Source: Aldehydirespirator sp963667505
GTDB lineage: Bacteria > Actinomycetota > Acidimicrobiia > Acidimicrobiales > Aldehydirespiratoraceae
Assembly (NCBI GenBank): GCA_963667505.2
Contig: OY763490.2
Coordinates: 682,001 to 746,000, forward strand
DNA length: 64,000 nt
Reading direction: 5' to 3'
The notes under the pieces are model-generated. The model had not been told where the DNA came from, did no database searches, and saw only the letters and a program-made list of their open reading frames with translations. Of the stretch, positions 8,424 to 17,091 are shown piece by piece. The translations under genes were made by a program, and so were the position numbers. Position 1 is the stretch's first letter; each line of letters starts with the position of its first letter.

Positions 8424-9395
8424 ATGGCTGAGCTCGAGCTGCTGACCGTCGGGCGGGTCAGCGTCGACCTGTACCCGCAGCAGAGCGGCGTGCCGTTGAG
8501 CGGGGTGTCGTCGTTCGCCAAGTCGATCGGGGGTTCGCCCACCAACGTGGCCGTGGCCGCGGCCCGGCTGGGACGTCGGGCGGCGGTGGTCACCCGGGTG
8601 GGCGACGACGGCTTCGGCGAGTACATCCGCACTGCGCTGGCCGAGCGGTTCGGCGTGGTCAACGACTATGTGTCGGTCGACCCGGACCTGCGCACCGCGC
8701 TGGCCTTCTGCGCGCTGGACCCGCCGACCGACCCGCCCCTGCTGTTCTACCGCGAGCCGCGGGGCCCGGACATGAACCTCACCCTGGCCGACATCCCCGA
8801 GGCGGCCTGCACGGTGCCGGTGCTGTGGGTGACCGGCTCGCGCTTCGCCCAGGAGCCGTCGCGCTCGACAGCGCGGACACTGCTGGAGCGGCGGGGCCGG
8901 GCCGAGCACACTGTGCTCGACCTCGACTACCGGCAGAGCTTCTGGTCATCGCCCGACGAGGCGGCCGAGCATGTGGGCGCCGCTGTCGATCACGCCACCG
9001 TGGCCGTCGGCAACCGGACCGAGTGCCAGATCGCGGTCGGCGCCGCCGACCCCGACACCGCCGCTGACCGGCTGCTGGAAAGGGGCGTGTCGCTGGCGGT
9101 GGTCAAGATGGGCGCCGACGGGGTGATGGTCGCCACCGCCGAGGGCCGGTGGTCGGTTCCGCCGCTGCCGGTGGAGGTGGTGTGCGGGCTCGGCGCGGGC
9201 GATGCCTTCGGGGGCGCGCTGGCCGACGGCTTGCTGGCCGGCTTGGATCCGGTCCAGATCGTCACCCGGGCCAACGCCGCCGGCGCGATAGTGGCCGGCC
9301 GGCTGACGTGCTCCGACGCCATGCCCACCGCCGCCGAGATCGACGCCCTGCTCGCCGGCCGAGACCCGGCCGAGGCCGAAGCGGAGGCGGCGTGA
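8424..9395 (+). CDS. iolC: 5-dehydro-2-deoxygluconokinase (PfkB family)
   Basis: A 323-residue PfkB-type kinase. The N-terminal signature GGSPTNVAVAAARLG and C-terminal GLGAGDAFGGALADG (catalytic Asp near 262) are clear. The opening LLTVGRVSVDLYPQQSG is typical of IolC, which phosphorylates 2-deoxy-5-keto-gluconate after IolB. The protein is only the kinase domain; it lacks the C-terminal DUF2090 aldolase domain found fused in some IolC proteins, which fits the separate aldolase at 19629. The next gene starts inside its stop codon (GTGA overlap), indicating translational coupling. Confidence 0.9.
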   Translation: MAELELLTVGRVSVDLYPQQSGVPLSGVSSFAKSIGGSPTNVAVAAARLGRRAAVVTRVGDDGFGEYIRTALAERFGVVNDYVSVDPDLRTALAFCALDPPTDPPLLFYREPRGPDMNLTLADIPEAACTVPVLWVTGSRFAQEPSRSTARTLLERRGRAEHTVLDLDYRQSFWSSPDEAAEHVGAAVDHATVAVGNRTECQIAVGAADPDTAADRLLERGVSLAVVKMGADGVMVATAEGRWSVPPLPVEVVCGLGAGDAFGGALADGLLAGLDPVQIVTRANAAGAIVAGRLTCSDAMPTAAEIDALLAGRDPAEAEAEAA

Positions 9396-10390
9396 CCGCG
9401 CCGGAGGCGGCCGTGTCGGCGGGCGGGGCGACCGTGTCGGAGGCGGCGCGGTGGCGTGTCTGGATCGACCGGACGCCGCCTTCGGAGGTGGCCGTTCCCG
9501 AAGGCATCGAGCTCACCGACGACCTGGCCGCCGCCGACGGGGCGGTGGTCGGTGCGGACGACTCCTGGGACGCGGCGGCCTGCCGACGCCTGCCGCGGCT
9601 CAAGGTGGTGGCCCGCGCCGGCATCGGCTACGACAATGTGGACGTGGCCGGGTGCGCCGCGTCCGGGGTGGCCGCCTGCAACGCGCCCGACGCTCCCACC
9701 GTGTCCACCGCCGAGCACGCCCTGGCTCTGCTGCTGGCCGTGTCCAAGAGGATCAAGCTCTCCGAGCGACGGCTCCGGGCCGGTCTCGGAGACTACCGGG
9801 CCAGCCACCGCGCCCTGGAGCTCGACGGCCGAACCCTGGGACTGCTCGGCTGCGGGCGCATCGGCAGCCGCGTCGGCCGCTACGGGGCCGCTCTCGGGAT
9901 GGAGGTGCTGGCCCACGATCCCTACCTCGACCCGGCCCGGGTGGTGTCCGTCGGCGAGCCGGTGGACCTCGACGGCCTCTGGCACCGCAGCGACGTGCTG
10001 TCGCTGCACGCCCCGGCCACCGACGCCACCCGCCGCATCGTCGACGCCCCGGCTGTCGCGGCCATGAAGCCGGGAGTGATCATCGTCAACTGCGCCCGAG
10101 GCTCGTTGATCGACCAAGACGCCCTGCTGGCCGGGCTGGAGTCGGGCCGCATCGCTGGCGCCGGCCTCGACGTGACCGAGCCCGAGCCGCTGCCCGAAGG
10201 CCATCCGCTGCTCGCCCGCGACAACGTGATCGTCACCCCGCATGTGGCCTCGTCCAGCGCCGCGGGGATGGTCCGGCTGCTCGACCAGGCACTCGGCCAG
10301 GCGGCCGCCTGGCTGCGCGGCGGGACTCCCGAGCACCTGCTCGACCCCGCTGCCGCCGACGCCGCCGTGGACCGCCGGAGGGCGTCATGA
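9392..10390 (+). CDS. D-isomer-specific 2-hydroxyacid dehydrogenase
   Basis: A 332-residue NAD-dependent dehydrogenase of the phosphoglycerate-dehydrogenase-like family. The substrate domain has RAGIGYDNVDV, the Rossmann motif is GLLGCGRIGSRVG near residue 150, and the catalytic set is visible as Arg in NCARGSLID, Glu in DVTEPEP and His in VTPHVASSS. GTG 9392 overlaps the iolC stop, so it is coupled to it. No such enzyme belongs to the textbook inositol route. It may reduce a keto-acid side product or process the product of a modified inositol. The substrate is not predictable from sequence. Confidence 0.88.
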   Translation: MTAPEAAVSAGGATVSEAARWRVWIDRTPPSEVAVPEGIELTDDLAAADGAVVGADDSWDAAACRRLPRLKVVARAGIGYDNVDVAGCAASGVAACNAPDAPTVSTAEHALALLLAVSKRIKLSERRLRAGLGDYRASHRALELDGRTLGLLGCGRIGSRVGRYGAALGMEVLAHDPYLDPARVVSVGEPVDLDGLWHRSDVLSLHAPATDATRRIVDAPAVAAMKPGVIIVNCARGSLIDQDALLAGLESGRIAGAGLDVTEPEPLPEGHPLLARDNVIVTPHVASSSAAGMVRLLDQALGQAAAWLRGGTPEHLLDPAAADAAVDRRRAS

Positions 10391-10455
10391 GCCCGCACCC
10401 TCCGGGTCTGCCGGCGCTGGCCCGCACGATCCCCGACCGGCGGAGGGCGTGATGA
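10370..10455 (+). repeat. Duplicated ribosome-binding-site/start segment
   Basis: A 21-base stretch containing GGAGGGCGT and a start codon occurs twice (10370-10390 and 10435-10455), differing at two positions. The second copy is the ribosome-binding site and ATG of the next gene. The first copy spans the stop of the previous gene and creates a possible 21-codon reading frame (ATG 10387 to TGA 10452) whose stop overlaps the ATG at 10452. Confidence 0.6.
10387..10452 (+). CDS. Possible 21-residue leader peptide coupled to the next gene
   Basis: ATG 10387 has a perfect GGAGGG ribosome-binding site (10375-10380) at good spacing. The frame encodes MSPHPPGLPALARTIPDRR plus two residues and ends in TGATG, overlapping the start of the oxidoreductase. 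It probably arose by duplication of the real start region. Translation would feed ribosomes into the next gene, but it may equally be an accident of the duplication. No similarity recognised. Confidence 0.25.
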   Translation: MSPHPPGLPALARTIPDRRRA

Positions 10456-11627
10456 CTGAGCCTCGTCGTCTCGGGGTGGCCGTGATCGGCTTCGGCTGGA
10501 TGGGCCAGGCCCACGCCCGGTCCTACGCCCGGCTGCCCATGATCTTCGACGGTCTCGGCTACCGGGCCGAGCTCACGATCTGCGCCGACACCCAGGCCGA
10601 GCGCCGGGCCGCCGCGTCGCGCGAGTTCGGCTTCCGCGAGGTCACCGACGACTGGCGGGCCGCGGTCGACCGTCCCGACGTGGACGTGGTGGCGGTCTGC
10701 GCGCCCAACATGGTCCACTGCGAGATGGTCGAGTTCGCCGCCGCGGCCGGCAAGCACGTCTTCTGCGAGAAGCCGGTCGGCGGCACCCCCGAGCAGACCG
10801 CCCGAGCCGAGAAGGCCTGCCGCGACGCGGGCGTCGTCACCGGGGTCGGCTACAACTACCGGTTCGTGCCGCTGGTGCAGCACGCCCGCAACCTGATCGC
10901 CGCCGGCGAGCTGGGCGAGGTCACCAACTACCGGGGCCGCTTCTTCTCCATGTACGGCGCCGACCCCCTCGGCCTGCTCAGCTGGCGGTTCCTGCTGGAG
11001 CAGGCCGGCCACGGCGTGTCCACCGACATCCTCAGCCACGCCATCGACCTGGCCATGATGATCAACGGCCCGATCCTGCGGGTGGTGGGCACTGGCGAGA
11101 CGTTCATCAAGGAGCGTCCGCTGCCGTCGGCGTCGGGCACCCACTACGACCGGGGCGCGCCCGGCGACCCGATGGGCGTGGTCACCAACGAGGACTACTT
11201 CGGGGCGATGGCGGTGTTCGCCAACGGCAGCCGGGGCACGTTCGAGGCGAGCCGCACCATGGTCGGCCCGCAGAGCCAGATGGCCTTCGATGTGCACGGC
11301 ACCGACGGCGCGCTCAGCTGGAACTTCGAGACCATGAACCAGATGCGGCTGTTCCGCAACGGCGACGGCGACCTCGGCTACACCACGGTCCACGCCGGGG
11401 AGCGCCACCCGTACCACGCTGGCTTCGTGCCCGGCGAGGCCAACTCCATCGGCTTCGAGGACGTGGTCACCGTCCAGGACCACGAGTTCCTGGCCGCGGT
11501 GGCCGAGGGCCGGCCCCACGCCGCGGGCATGGAGCAGGCGCTGGCGTACGTGAGCGTGCAGGCCGCGCTGATGCGCAGTTGGGAGACCGGCGCCTGGACC
11601 GACGTGGTCTCGGTGAGGATCGACTGA
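10452..11627 (+). CDS. Gfo/Idh/MocA family oxidoreductase, inositol-dehydrogenase-like
   Basis: A 391-residue NAD(P)-dependent dehydrogenase. The Rossmann motif VIGFGWMGQAHARSY opens the protein, the family lysine is in FCEKPVGG near residue 110, and the C-terminal substrate domain includes YNYRFVPLVQHAR and GHGVSTDILSHAIDLA (catalytic His). This family oxidises inositols and related polyols at one hydroxyl and includes IolG and rhizopine-catabolism MocA. A GGAGG site lies 5 bases before ATG 10452. There is a second member of the family at 16051, so the two may act on different stereoisomers or on substituted versus free inositol. That division of labour is inferred. Confidence 0.9.
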   Translation: MTEPRRLGVAVIGFGWMGQAHARSYARLPMIFDGLGYRAELTICADTQAERRAAASREFGFREVTDDWRAAVDRPDVDVVAVCAPNMVHCEMVEFAAAAGKHVFCEKPVGGTPEQTARAEKACRDAGVVTGVGYNYRFVPLVQHARNLIAAGELGEVTNYRGRFFSMYGADPLGLLSWRFLLEQAGHGVSTDILSHAIDLAMMINGPILRVVGTGETFIKERPLPSASGTHYDRGAPGDPMGVVTNEDYFGAMAVFANGSRGTFEASRTMVGPQSQMAFDVHGTDGALSWNFETMNQMRLFRNGDGDLGYTTVHAGERHPYHAGFVPGEANSIGFEDVVTVQDHEFLAAVAEGRPHAAGMEQALAYVSVQAALMRSWETGAWTDVVSVRID

Positions 11628-11665
11628 CTCTGCCCCGGCCGACGACGAACGACAAGGAGGATGCG

Positions 11666-13564
11666 ATGGACACGGTCAGGCTGACGACATCGGGGGCGGT
11701 CGTGCGGTACTTGGCGGCCCAGCGCATCGAGATCGACGGCGACACGGTGCCGCTGTTCGCGGGCGTGTTCGCCATCTTCGGCCACGGCAACGTCACCTGC
11801 CTCGGCCACGAGCTCGACCAGGCCCAGGACGCGCTGCCCACCTGGCGGGGCCAGAACGAGCAGGGCATGGCCCTGGCCGCCTGCGGCTTCGCCCGGGCGG
11901 CCAAACGCCGCCGGATCATGGTGGCGACCAGCTCCATCGGCCCCGGCGCCACCAACATGGTGACCGCCGCGGCGGTGGCGCTGGCCAACCGCCTGCCGCT
12001 GCTGCTGCTGGCCGGCGACACGTTCAACCACCGGATCGTCGACCCGGTGCTGCAGCAGGTCGAGCACTTCGGCGCGCCGTCGGTCACGGTCAACGACGCC
12101 TTCCGGGCGGTGGTCCGCTACTGGGACCGCATCACCGCCCCCGAACAGGTCGTGCAGTCGCTGCCCCACGCGGTCAACACCATGCTCGACCCCGGCGACT
12201 GCGGCCCGGCCTTCGTGTCGCTGCCCCAGGACGTGCAGGCGCAGGCCTACGACTATCCGACCCGGTTCTTCGACGAGACCGTGCACCGCATCCGCCGGCC
12301 CCGGCCCGACAGCGGCGAGCTGCGACGGGCCGCGGCTGCGCTGGCCGCTGCCGAGCGTCCCCTGATCATCGCGGGCGGAGGGGTGCGCTGGTCGCTGGCC
12401 GAGGAGCAGTTGGTGGCGTTCGCCGAGGCGCACGGCATCCCCGTGGTCGAGACCACCGCCGGGCGCACGTCGCTGCCGGCGCACCATCCGCTCAACTGCG
12501 GCCCAATCGGCGTGACCGGCTGCACCTCGGCCAACGCCATGGCCGCCGAGGCCGACCTGGTGCTGGCGGTGGGAACCCGGATGCAGGACTTCACGACGGG
12601 CTCAATGACGGTTTTCGGCGACGAGTCGGCCCGCATCGTCGGGCTCAACGCGGCCCGTTTCGACGCCACCAAGCACCTGTGCCTGCCGCTGGTGGCCGAC
12701 GCCCGCGAGGGCCTGGCCGAGCTCGGAGCGACGCTGGCCGGCTATCGGGCGCCGGAGGACTGGTCGGCGAGGGCCGCGTCGGAGACCGCCCAGTACCACG
12801 CCTACATCGACAAGATCGCCGCCCCGGTCACGGTGGCGGTGGCGGCCGGCGCCTCCGACGGTGACGACGGCTCGGCGGACCCGCACGCCGACCTGCCCAC
12901 CTACGCCCAGGTGGTCGGGGCGGTGGACCGGGCCGCCGACGCCTCCACCTATGTGGTGGCCGCCGCGGGAGGCCTGCCCGGCGAGCTGGTCAACGGCTGG
13001 CGGGCCGAGGGCGTCCACTCCTTCGACTGCGAGTACGGCTACTCGTGCATGGGCTACGAGATCGCCGGCGCCTGGGGGGCCAAGATGGCCCTGCCCGAAC
13101 GCGAGGTGATGGTGCTGCTGGGCGACGGCTCCTACCTGATGATGAACAGCGACCTCTACAGCACCGTGCTGACCGGCCACAAGCTGATCGTGGTGGTGTG
13201 CGACAACGGCGGCTACGCGGTGATCGACCGCCTGCAGGTCAACCAGGGCGGGGCGTCGTTCAACAACCTGTTCGCCGACTGCCGCACCGAGCGCCTGGTG
13301 GCGGTGGACTTCGCGGCCCACGCGGCATCGATGGGCTGCGAGACTGAGACGGTGAACACCGTCGGCGAGCTGGAGGCTGCCATCGAGCGGGCCCGGGCCT
13401 CCGACCGCACCTACGTGATCGCCCTCAGGACCCATCCGCACCGCTGGACTGAGGGCGGCTCGTTCTGGGAGGTCGGCGTGCCCGAGGTGAGCACGAGACC
13501 GTCGGTGCGGGACGCCCGCGAGACTATGGAGGCTGGCAGAGCCAGCCAGAGAGTGGGATGGTGA
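11666..13564 (+). CDS. iolD: 3D-(3,5/4)-trihydroxycyclohexane-1,2-dione hydrolase
   Basis: A 632-residue thiamine-diphosphate enzyme. The catalytic Glu lies in RGQNEQGMALAACGFA near residue 68. The central domain is RPLIIAGGGVRWS, and the cofactor-binding motif runs from GDGSYLMMNSDLYS (near 485) to VVCDNGGYAVIDR. Together with CEYGYSCMGYEIAGAWG this is characteristic of IolD, which opens the inositol-derived ring to give 5-deoxy-glucuronate. AAGGAGG lies 8 bases before ATG 11666. IolB, which uses its product, is encoded at 18641. Length and motifs are complete. Confidence 0.96.
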   Translation: MDTVRLTTSGAVVRYLAAQRIEIDGDTVPLFAGVFAIFGHGNVTCLGHELDQAQDALPTWRGQNEQGMALAACGFARAAKRRRIMVATSSIGPGATNMVTAAAVALANRLPLLLLAGDTFNHRIVDPVLQQVEHFGAPSVTVNDAFRAVVRYWDRITAPEQVVQSLPHAVNTMLDPGDCGPAFVSLPQDVQAQAYDYPTRFFDETVHRIRRPRPDSGELRRAAAALAAAERPLIIAGGGVRWSLAEEQLVAFAEAHGIPVVETTAGRTSLPAHHPLNCGPIGVTGCTSANAMAAEADLVLAVGTRMQDFTTGSMTVFGDESARIVGLNAARFDATKHLCLPLVADAREGLAELGATLAGYRAPEDWSARAASETAQYHAYIDKIAAPVTVAVAAGASDGDDGSADPHADLPTYAQVVGAVDRAADASTYVVAAAGGLPGELVNGWRAEGVHSFDCEYGYSCMGYEIAGAWGAKMALPEREVMVLLGDGSYLMMNSDLYSTVLTGHKLIVVVCDNGGYAVIDRLQVNQGGASFNNLFADCRTERLVAVDFAAHAASMGCETETVNTVGELEAAIERARASDRTYVIALRTHPHRWTEGGSFWEVGVPEVSTRPSVRDARETMEAGRASQRVGW

Positions 13565-14406
13565 ACATGTCAGGATCGTTCTCCCAGGGCGTCGCCCTGA
13601 TCACGGGCGGCTCCCAAGGCCTCGGCTACGCGGTCGCCGAGCGCCTGGTCGCCGAGGGCGCCGCCGGAGTCCTGCTCGTGGGTCGCGATCCGGTCAAGGG
13701 AGTCGCCGCCGCGGCGTCGCTGGCCAGTCTGGACTGCCGGGCAGAGTTCGTGGCCGCCGATCTTGCTCATTCTCACTCGTGCGAGGAGGTCATCGCGACC
13801 CTCGACGACCGGTTCGGCACTTGCCACAGCTTCATCAACAGCGCGGCCATCACCGACCGCGGCACCGTCTGGGACACCACGCCGGAGCTGTGGGACGCCA
13901 TGCTGGCCGTGAACGTGAAGGCCCCCGGCCTGCTCAGCCAGGGAGTGGCCCGGATCATGGCCCGCGAGTCGGTCGAGGGCACCATCGTGCTGATCGGCTC
14001 GGTGGCCGGTCGGGGCGGCCCGCCGAAGCTGCTGCCCTACTCCACCTCCAAGGGCGCCTTGGTGGCCATGACCCGCAACCTCGCGTTCTCGCTGATGCGG
14101 AACCGCATCAGGGTCAATCTGCTGTGCCCCGGTTGGATGGACACGCCCGCCGAGGACGTGACCCAGCGCACCTTCGACGGGGCCACCGACGGCTGGCTGC
14201 AGCGGGCCGAGGCCGAGATGCCGTTCGGCCGGCTGATCAAGCCGCCCGAGATAGCTCGCACCATCGTGCACCTGGCCACGGCCGAGTCGGGGATGATGAC
14301 CGGGGCGGTCGTGGAATGGGACCAGACGGTACTGGGTGCGGGCGACTCCGTCTTTCCCGATGCCGAGCTTGGGAGGTGGCTGCCCGACTCAGAGGTCCAG
14401 CCGTGA
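13558..14406 (+). CDS. SDR family NAD(P)-dependent oxidoreductase
   Basis: A 282-residue short-chain dehydrogenase. The cofactor motif is ITGGSQGLGYAVAE near residues 14-27, NSAAIT follows, and the active site is Ser in LIGSVAGRGG with Tyr-x-x-x-Lys in PYSTSKGAL near 161-165. Its start overlaps the end of iolD; ATG 13558 and ATG 13567 are both possible, the second giving the more usual short N-terminus. The downstream oxygenase starts within its stop codon (GTGA). In this operon it probably oxidises or reduces a ring hydroxyl or carbonyl of an inositol derivative. Precise substrate unknown. Confidence 0.9.
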   Translation: MVNMSGSFSQGVALITGGSQGLGYAVAERLVAEGAAGVLLVGRDPVKGVAAAASLASLDCRAEFVAADLAHSHSCEEVIATLDDRFGTCHSFINSAAITDRGTVWDTTPELWDAMLAVNVKAPGLLSQGVARIMARESVEGTIVLIGSVAGRGGPPKLLPYSTSKGALVAMTRNLAFSLMRNRIRVNLLCPGWMDTPAEDVTQRTFDGATDGWLQRAEAEMPFGRLIKPPEIARTIVHLATAESGMMTGAVVEWDQTVLGAGDSVFPDAELGRWLPDSEVQP

Positions 14407-15878
14407 CCGTGGCTGTACGGGACTACGGCCTGACCGGCGCGGACTCTTTACAGGCTGTCGAGCTGGGGCTGGCCGAGGCTGAATGGTTCCGGCCGCCGCT
14501 GGACCCGGAGCGGCTGCGGGCCCTGCAGGTCCGCACCAACGCCCGCGCCGCCCGCGACACCGTGCTGTGGCTGGGCCTGCTGGGCGTCTTCGGCTACCTC
14601 GCCTTCCGGGCGCTGGGCACCTGGTGGGCGGTCCCCGCCTTCGCGGTCTACGGCGCGCTGTACGGCGGCGCGGGCGACTCCCGCTGGCACGAGTGCGGCC
14701 ACGGCACCGCCTTCCGCACCAAGCGGCTGAACGACATCGTCTACTACCTGGCGTCGTTCATGCTGCTGCGCCAGCCGACGCTGTGGCGCTGGTCGCATGT
14801 GCGCCACCACACCGACACCATCGTGGTGGGCCGCGACCCCGAGATCATGTTCCCCCGGCCGGGGTCGCCGAGCGCCGTGCTCGGGGTGTACGTGCCGGTG
14901 CTGATCCTCCCCAAGGCGGTGTGGCGCACCGTCAAGCACGCTGCGGGCCGCATCGACGACGACGCCCGGGACTTCATCCCCACCGACGAGCTCCCCAAGC
15001 TCAAGTGGGAGTCGCGGGCCTACATCGCCGTGTTGGCCGGCACCGCGGCGTGGTGCGCGGCCATCGGCTCGATAGTGCCGGCGCTGTACATCGGGCTGCC
15101 GACCTTCTACGGGGCCTGGCTGATGGTGTTCTTCGGAGCCATGCAGCACGCCGGCCTGCGGGAGGACGTGCTCGACCATCGCTACAACTCCCGCACCGTG
15201 TACATGAACCCGGTCCTGCGGTTCCTGTACTCCAACATGAACTACCACGTCGAGCACCACATCTTCCCGACCGTGCCCTACTACGCCCTGCCTGCCCTGC
15301 ACGAGGAGATCAAGGAGCATCTGGCCCCGCCGGACCGGTCCACCATCAGCGCCTACCGGCGGATCTTCGCCACGCTGCGCCGCCAGTGGCGCGAGCCGAG
15401 CTACGACGACCCCCGCCCCGACGTGCCCGAGGTGGCCGCCCCGGAGCGGACGTTCGTCAACACAGGGCAGACCGCCTGGGCGGGGGAGACCCACGACGGC
15501 CTGGTTGATCTCGGTCCCGCCGAGGGGCTGGCGCCGGGCTCGGCCCGCCGGATCGACCGCGGCGACGCCACCTACGCGCTGTACCGCCTCGATCCCGACG
15601 ACATCGACCCCGACGACATCGAGCCCGACGGCGGCGGCCCGGGTTCGGAGTTCGTGCTCAGCGACGGCCTGTGCACCCACGGTCAGGCCCACCTGTCCGA
15701 GGGCGCGGTGCTCGACTGCATGGTCGAGTGCCCCAAGCACAACGGCTGCTTCGACCTGCGCACCGGCGAGGCCCTGCGCTACCCGGCCACCGAGCCCATC
15801 ACCCTCTACGACATAGCCGTACGCAACGGCCGCATGGTCTCACGCCTAGAGCCCGACCGACAGCCCCTCGGGACATGA
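14403..15878 (+). CDS. Desaturase-like di-iron oxygenase fused to a Rieske ferredoxin (MocD-MocE-like)
   Basis: A 491-residue two-part protein. Residues 40-350 are a membrane fatty-acid-desaturase/alkane-hydroxylase-type domain with hydrophobic segments and three histidine boxes: HECGHGTAF (near 96), HVRHHTDT (near 132) and NYHVEHHIFP (near 281). After a linker, residues 390-491 form a Rieske [2Fe-2S] domain with CTH (near 424) and CPKH (near 443). In Sinorhizobium rhizopine catabolism, MocD (oxygenase-like) and MocE (ferredoxin) are separate proteins proposed to demethylate O-methyl-scyllo-inosamine. Here both are in one chain within an inositol operon. GTG 14403 overlaps the SDR stop. No matching reductase (MocF-like) is seen nearby. 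Domain calls are firm; the demethylase role is inferred. Confidence 0.88.
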   Translation: MTVAVRDYGLTGADSLQAVELGLAEAEWFRPPLDPERLRALQVRTNARAARDTVLWLGLLGVFGYLAFRALGTWWAVPAFAVYGALYGGAGDSRWHECGHGTAFRTKRLNDIVYYLASFMLLRQPTLWRWSHVRHHTDTIVVGRDPEIMFPRPGSPSAVLGVYVPVLILPKAVWRTVKHAAGRIDDDARDFIPTDELPKLKWESRAYIAVLAGTAAWCAAIGSIVPALYIGLPTFYGAWLMVFFGAMQHAGLREDVLDHRYNSRTVYMNPVLRFLYSNMNYHVEHHIFPTVPYYALPALHEEIKEHLAPPDRSTISAYRRIFATLRRQWREPSYDDPRPDVPEVAAPERTFVNTGQTAWAGETHDGLVDLGPAEGLAPGSARRIDRGDATYALYRLDPDDIDPDDIEPDGGGPGSEFVLSDGLCTHGQAHLSEGAVLDCMVECPKHNGCFDLRTGEALRYPATEPITLYDIAVRNGRMVSRLEPDRQPLGT

Positions 15879-15915
15879 GCGGCGCCATCGCGCCGATCGC
15901 CGGTTGGACGGCAGC

Positions 15916-16034
15916 GCTCGGTTTGCCGTGTCGGTCTGCCCGGTCGGTGTCGGTGCCGCCCAGCCACGGCCAACGCCTGCAACCGATCCCAAGCTCGCCG
16001 TGTCGGTCCGTCCGGTCGGTGTCGGTGCCGCTCG
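15916..16034 (+). repeat. Direct repeat in the spacer before iolG
   Basis: Two copies of about 42-45 bases (15916-15960 and 15993-16034) share CCGTGTCGGT and CGGTCGGTGTCGGTGCCGC, separated by 32 bases. They fill most of the 172-base gap between the fused oxygenase and the following dehydrogenase and code for nothing recognisable. Confidence 0.7.
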
Positions 16035-16050
16035 TTCACTGGAGCGCCGA

Positions 16051-17064
16051 GTGGTGAGCGGTCCGGTTCGCATCGGGCTGCTCGGCTGCGGGCGCATCGG
16101 CGCCATGCACGCCGAGTTGGTCGCCCGCCGGGTGCCGGGCACGACGCTGGCAGCCGTCTACGACGTGTCCGACCAGGCCGCGGCGGCGGTGGCCGACATG
16201 TTCGGCGCCCGGCACGTGTCCAGCGCGGCCGAGCTGATCTGCGCCGACGACGTGGACGCAGTAGCCATCTGCAGCTCCACTCACACCCATGTGGACCTGC
16301 TGGTGGAGGCCGCCGCCGCGGGCAAGCCGGCCTTCGTCGAGAAGCCGCTGTCGCTGAACCTGGCCGAGGTGGACCGGGGCATCGCGGCGGCGACTGAGGC
16401 GGGCATCGCGGCGCAGGTCGGGTTCAACCGCCGTTTCGACGCTGCCCACCGCCATGTGCGTGACCGGGTGGCTGCCGGCGACGTGGGCGATGTGCATCTG
16501 GTGCGCATCTCCAGCCGCGACCCCGACCCGCCGCCGGTCTCCTACATCGAGGTGTCGGGCGGGATCTTCTGCGACATGACCATTCACGACTTCGACATGG
16601 CCCGCTTCGTCACCGGCAGCGACGCACTCACCGTCTACGCCACCGGAGGGGTGCGGGTCGATCCGGCCATAGGCGAGGCCGGCGACCTCGACACTGCGGT
16701 GGTGGTCGTGACCCACGCCAGCGGCGCCATCACCACCATCGACAACAGCCGCCGGGCGGTCTACGGCTACGACCAGCGGGTGGAGGCGTTCGGCTCAGGC
16801 GGGATGGCGTCGTCCCACAACCCGATGTCGGCCGCGGCCCGCTACTTGGACGCCGACGGCTCGCACAGCCCGCCGCTGCCGTACTTCTTCCTGGAGCGCT
16901 ACACCGCGTCTTACCTGGCCGAGTGGGACGCCTTCGTGGACATGGTGCACGGCGCCCCGTCGCCAGTGAGCCTGGCCGACGGCCGAGCGCCGCTGGTGAT
17001 GGGCCTGGCCGCGTGGGCGTCGATCCGCGAGGGCCGCCCCATAGCAGTATCCGAGATCGCCTGA
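16051..17064 (+). CDS. iolG: Inositol 2-dehydrogenase (Gfo/Idh/MocA family)
   Basis: A 337-residue dehydrogenase. RIGLLGCGRIGAMHAELVARR is the NAD site, the catalytic lysine is in FVEKPLSLNL, and the substrate site includes QVGFNRRFDAAH, GGIFCDMTIHDFDMARF (Asp and His pair) and YDQRVEAFGSGGM. The motif FNRRFD followed by CDMTIHDFD is typical of myo-inositol 2-dehydrogenase, which makes scyllo-inosose. GTG 16051 or GTG 16054 follows a GGAG sequence at 16041; the open frame upstream only encodes the spacer repeats. It is shorter than the other family member at 10452 and closer to classical IolG. Confidence 0.9.
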   Translation: MVSGPVRIGLLGCGRIGAMHAELVARRVPGTTLAAVYDVSDQAAAAVADMFGARHVSSAAELICADDVDAVAICSSTHTHVDLLVEAAAAGKPAFVEKPLSLNLAEVDRGIAAATEAGIAAQVGFNRRFDAAHRHVRDRVAAGDVGDVHLVRISSRDPDPPPVSYIEVSGGIFCDMTIHDFDMARFVTGSDALTVYATGGVRVDPAIGEAGDLDTAVVVVTHASGAITTIDNSRRAVYGYDQRVEAFGSGGMASSHNPMSAAARYLDADGSHSPPLPYFFLERYTASYLAEWDAFVDMVHGAPSPVSLADGRAPLVMGLAAWASIREGRPIAVSEIA

Positions 17065-17091
17065 CCGTCATGCGAGCCACCGGCACCCCCT

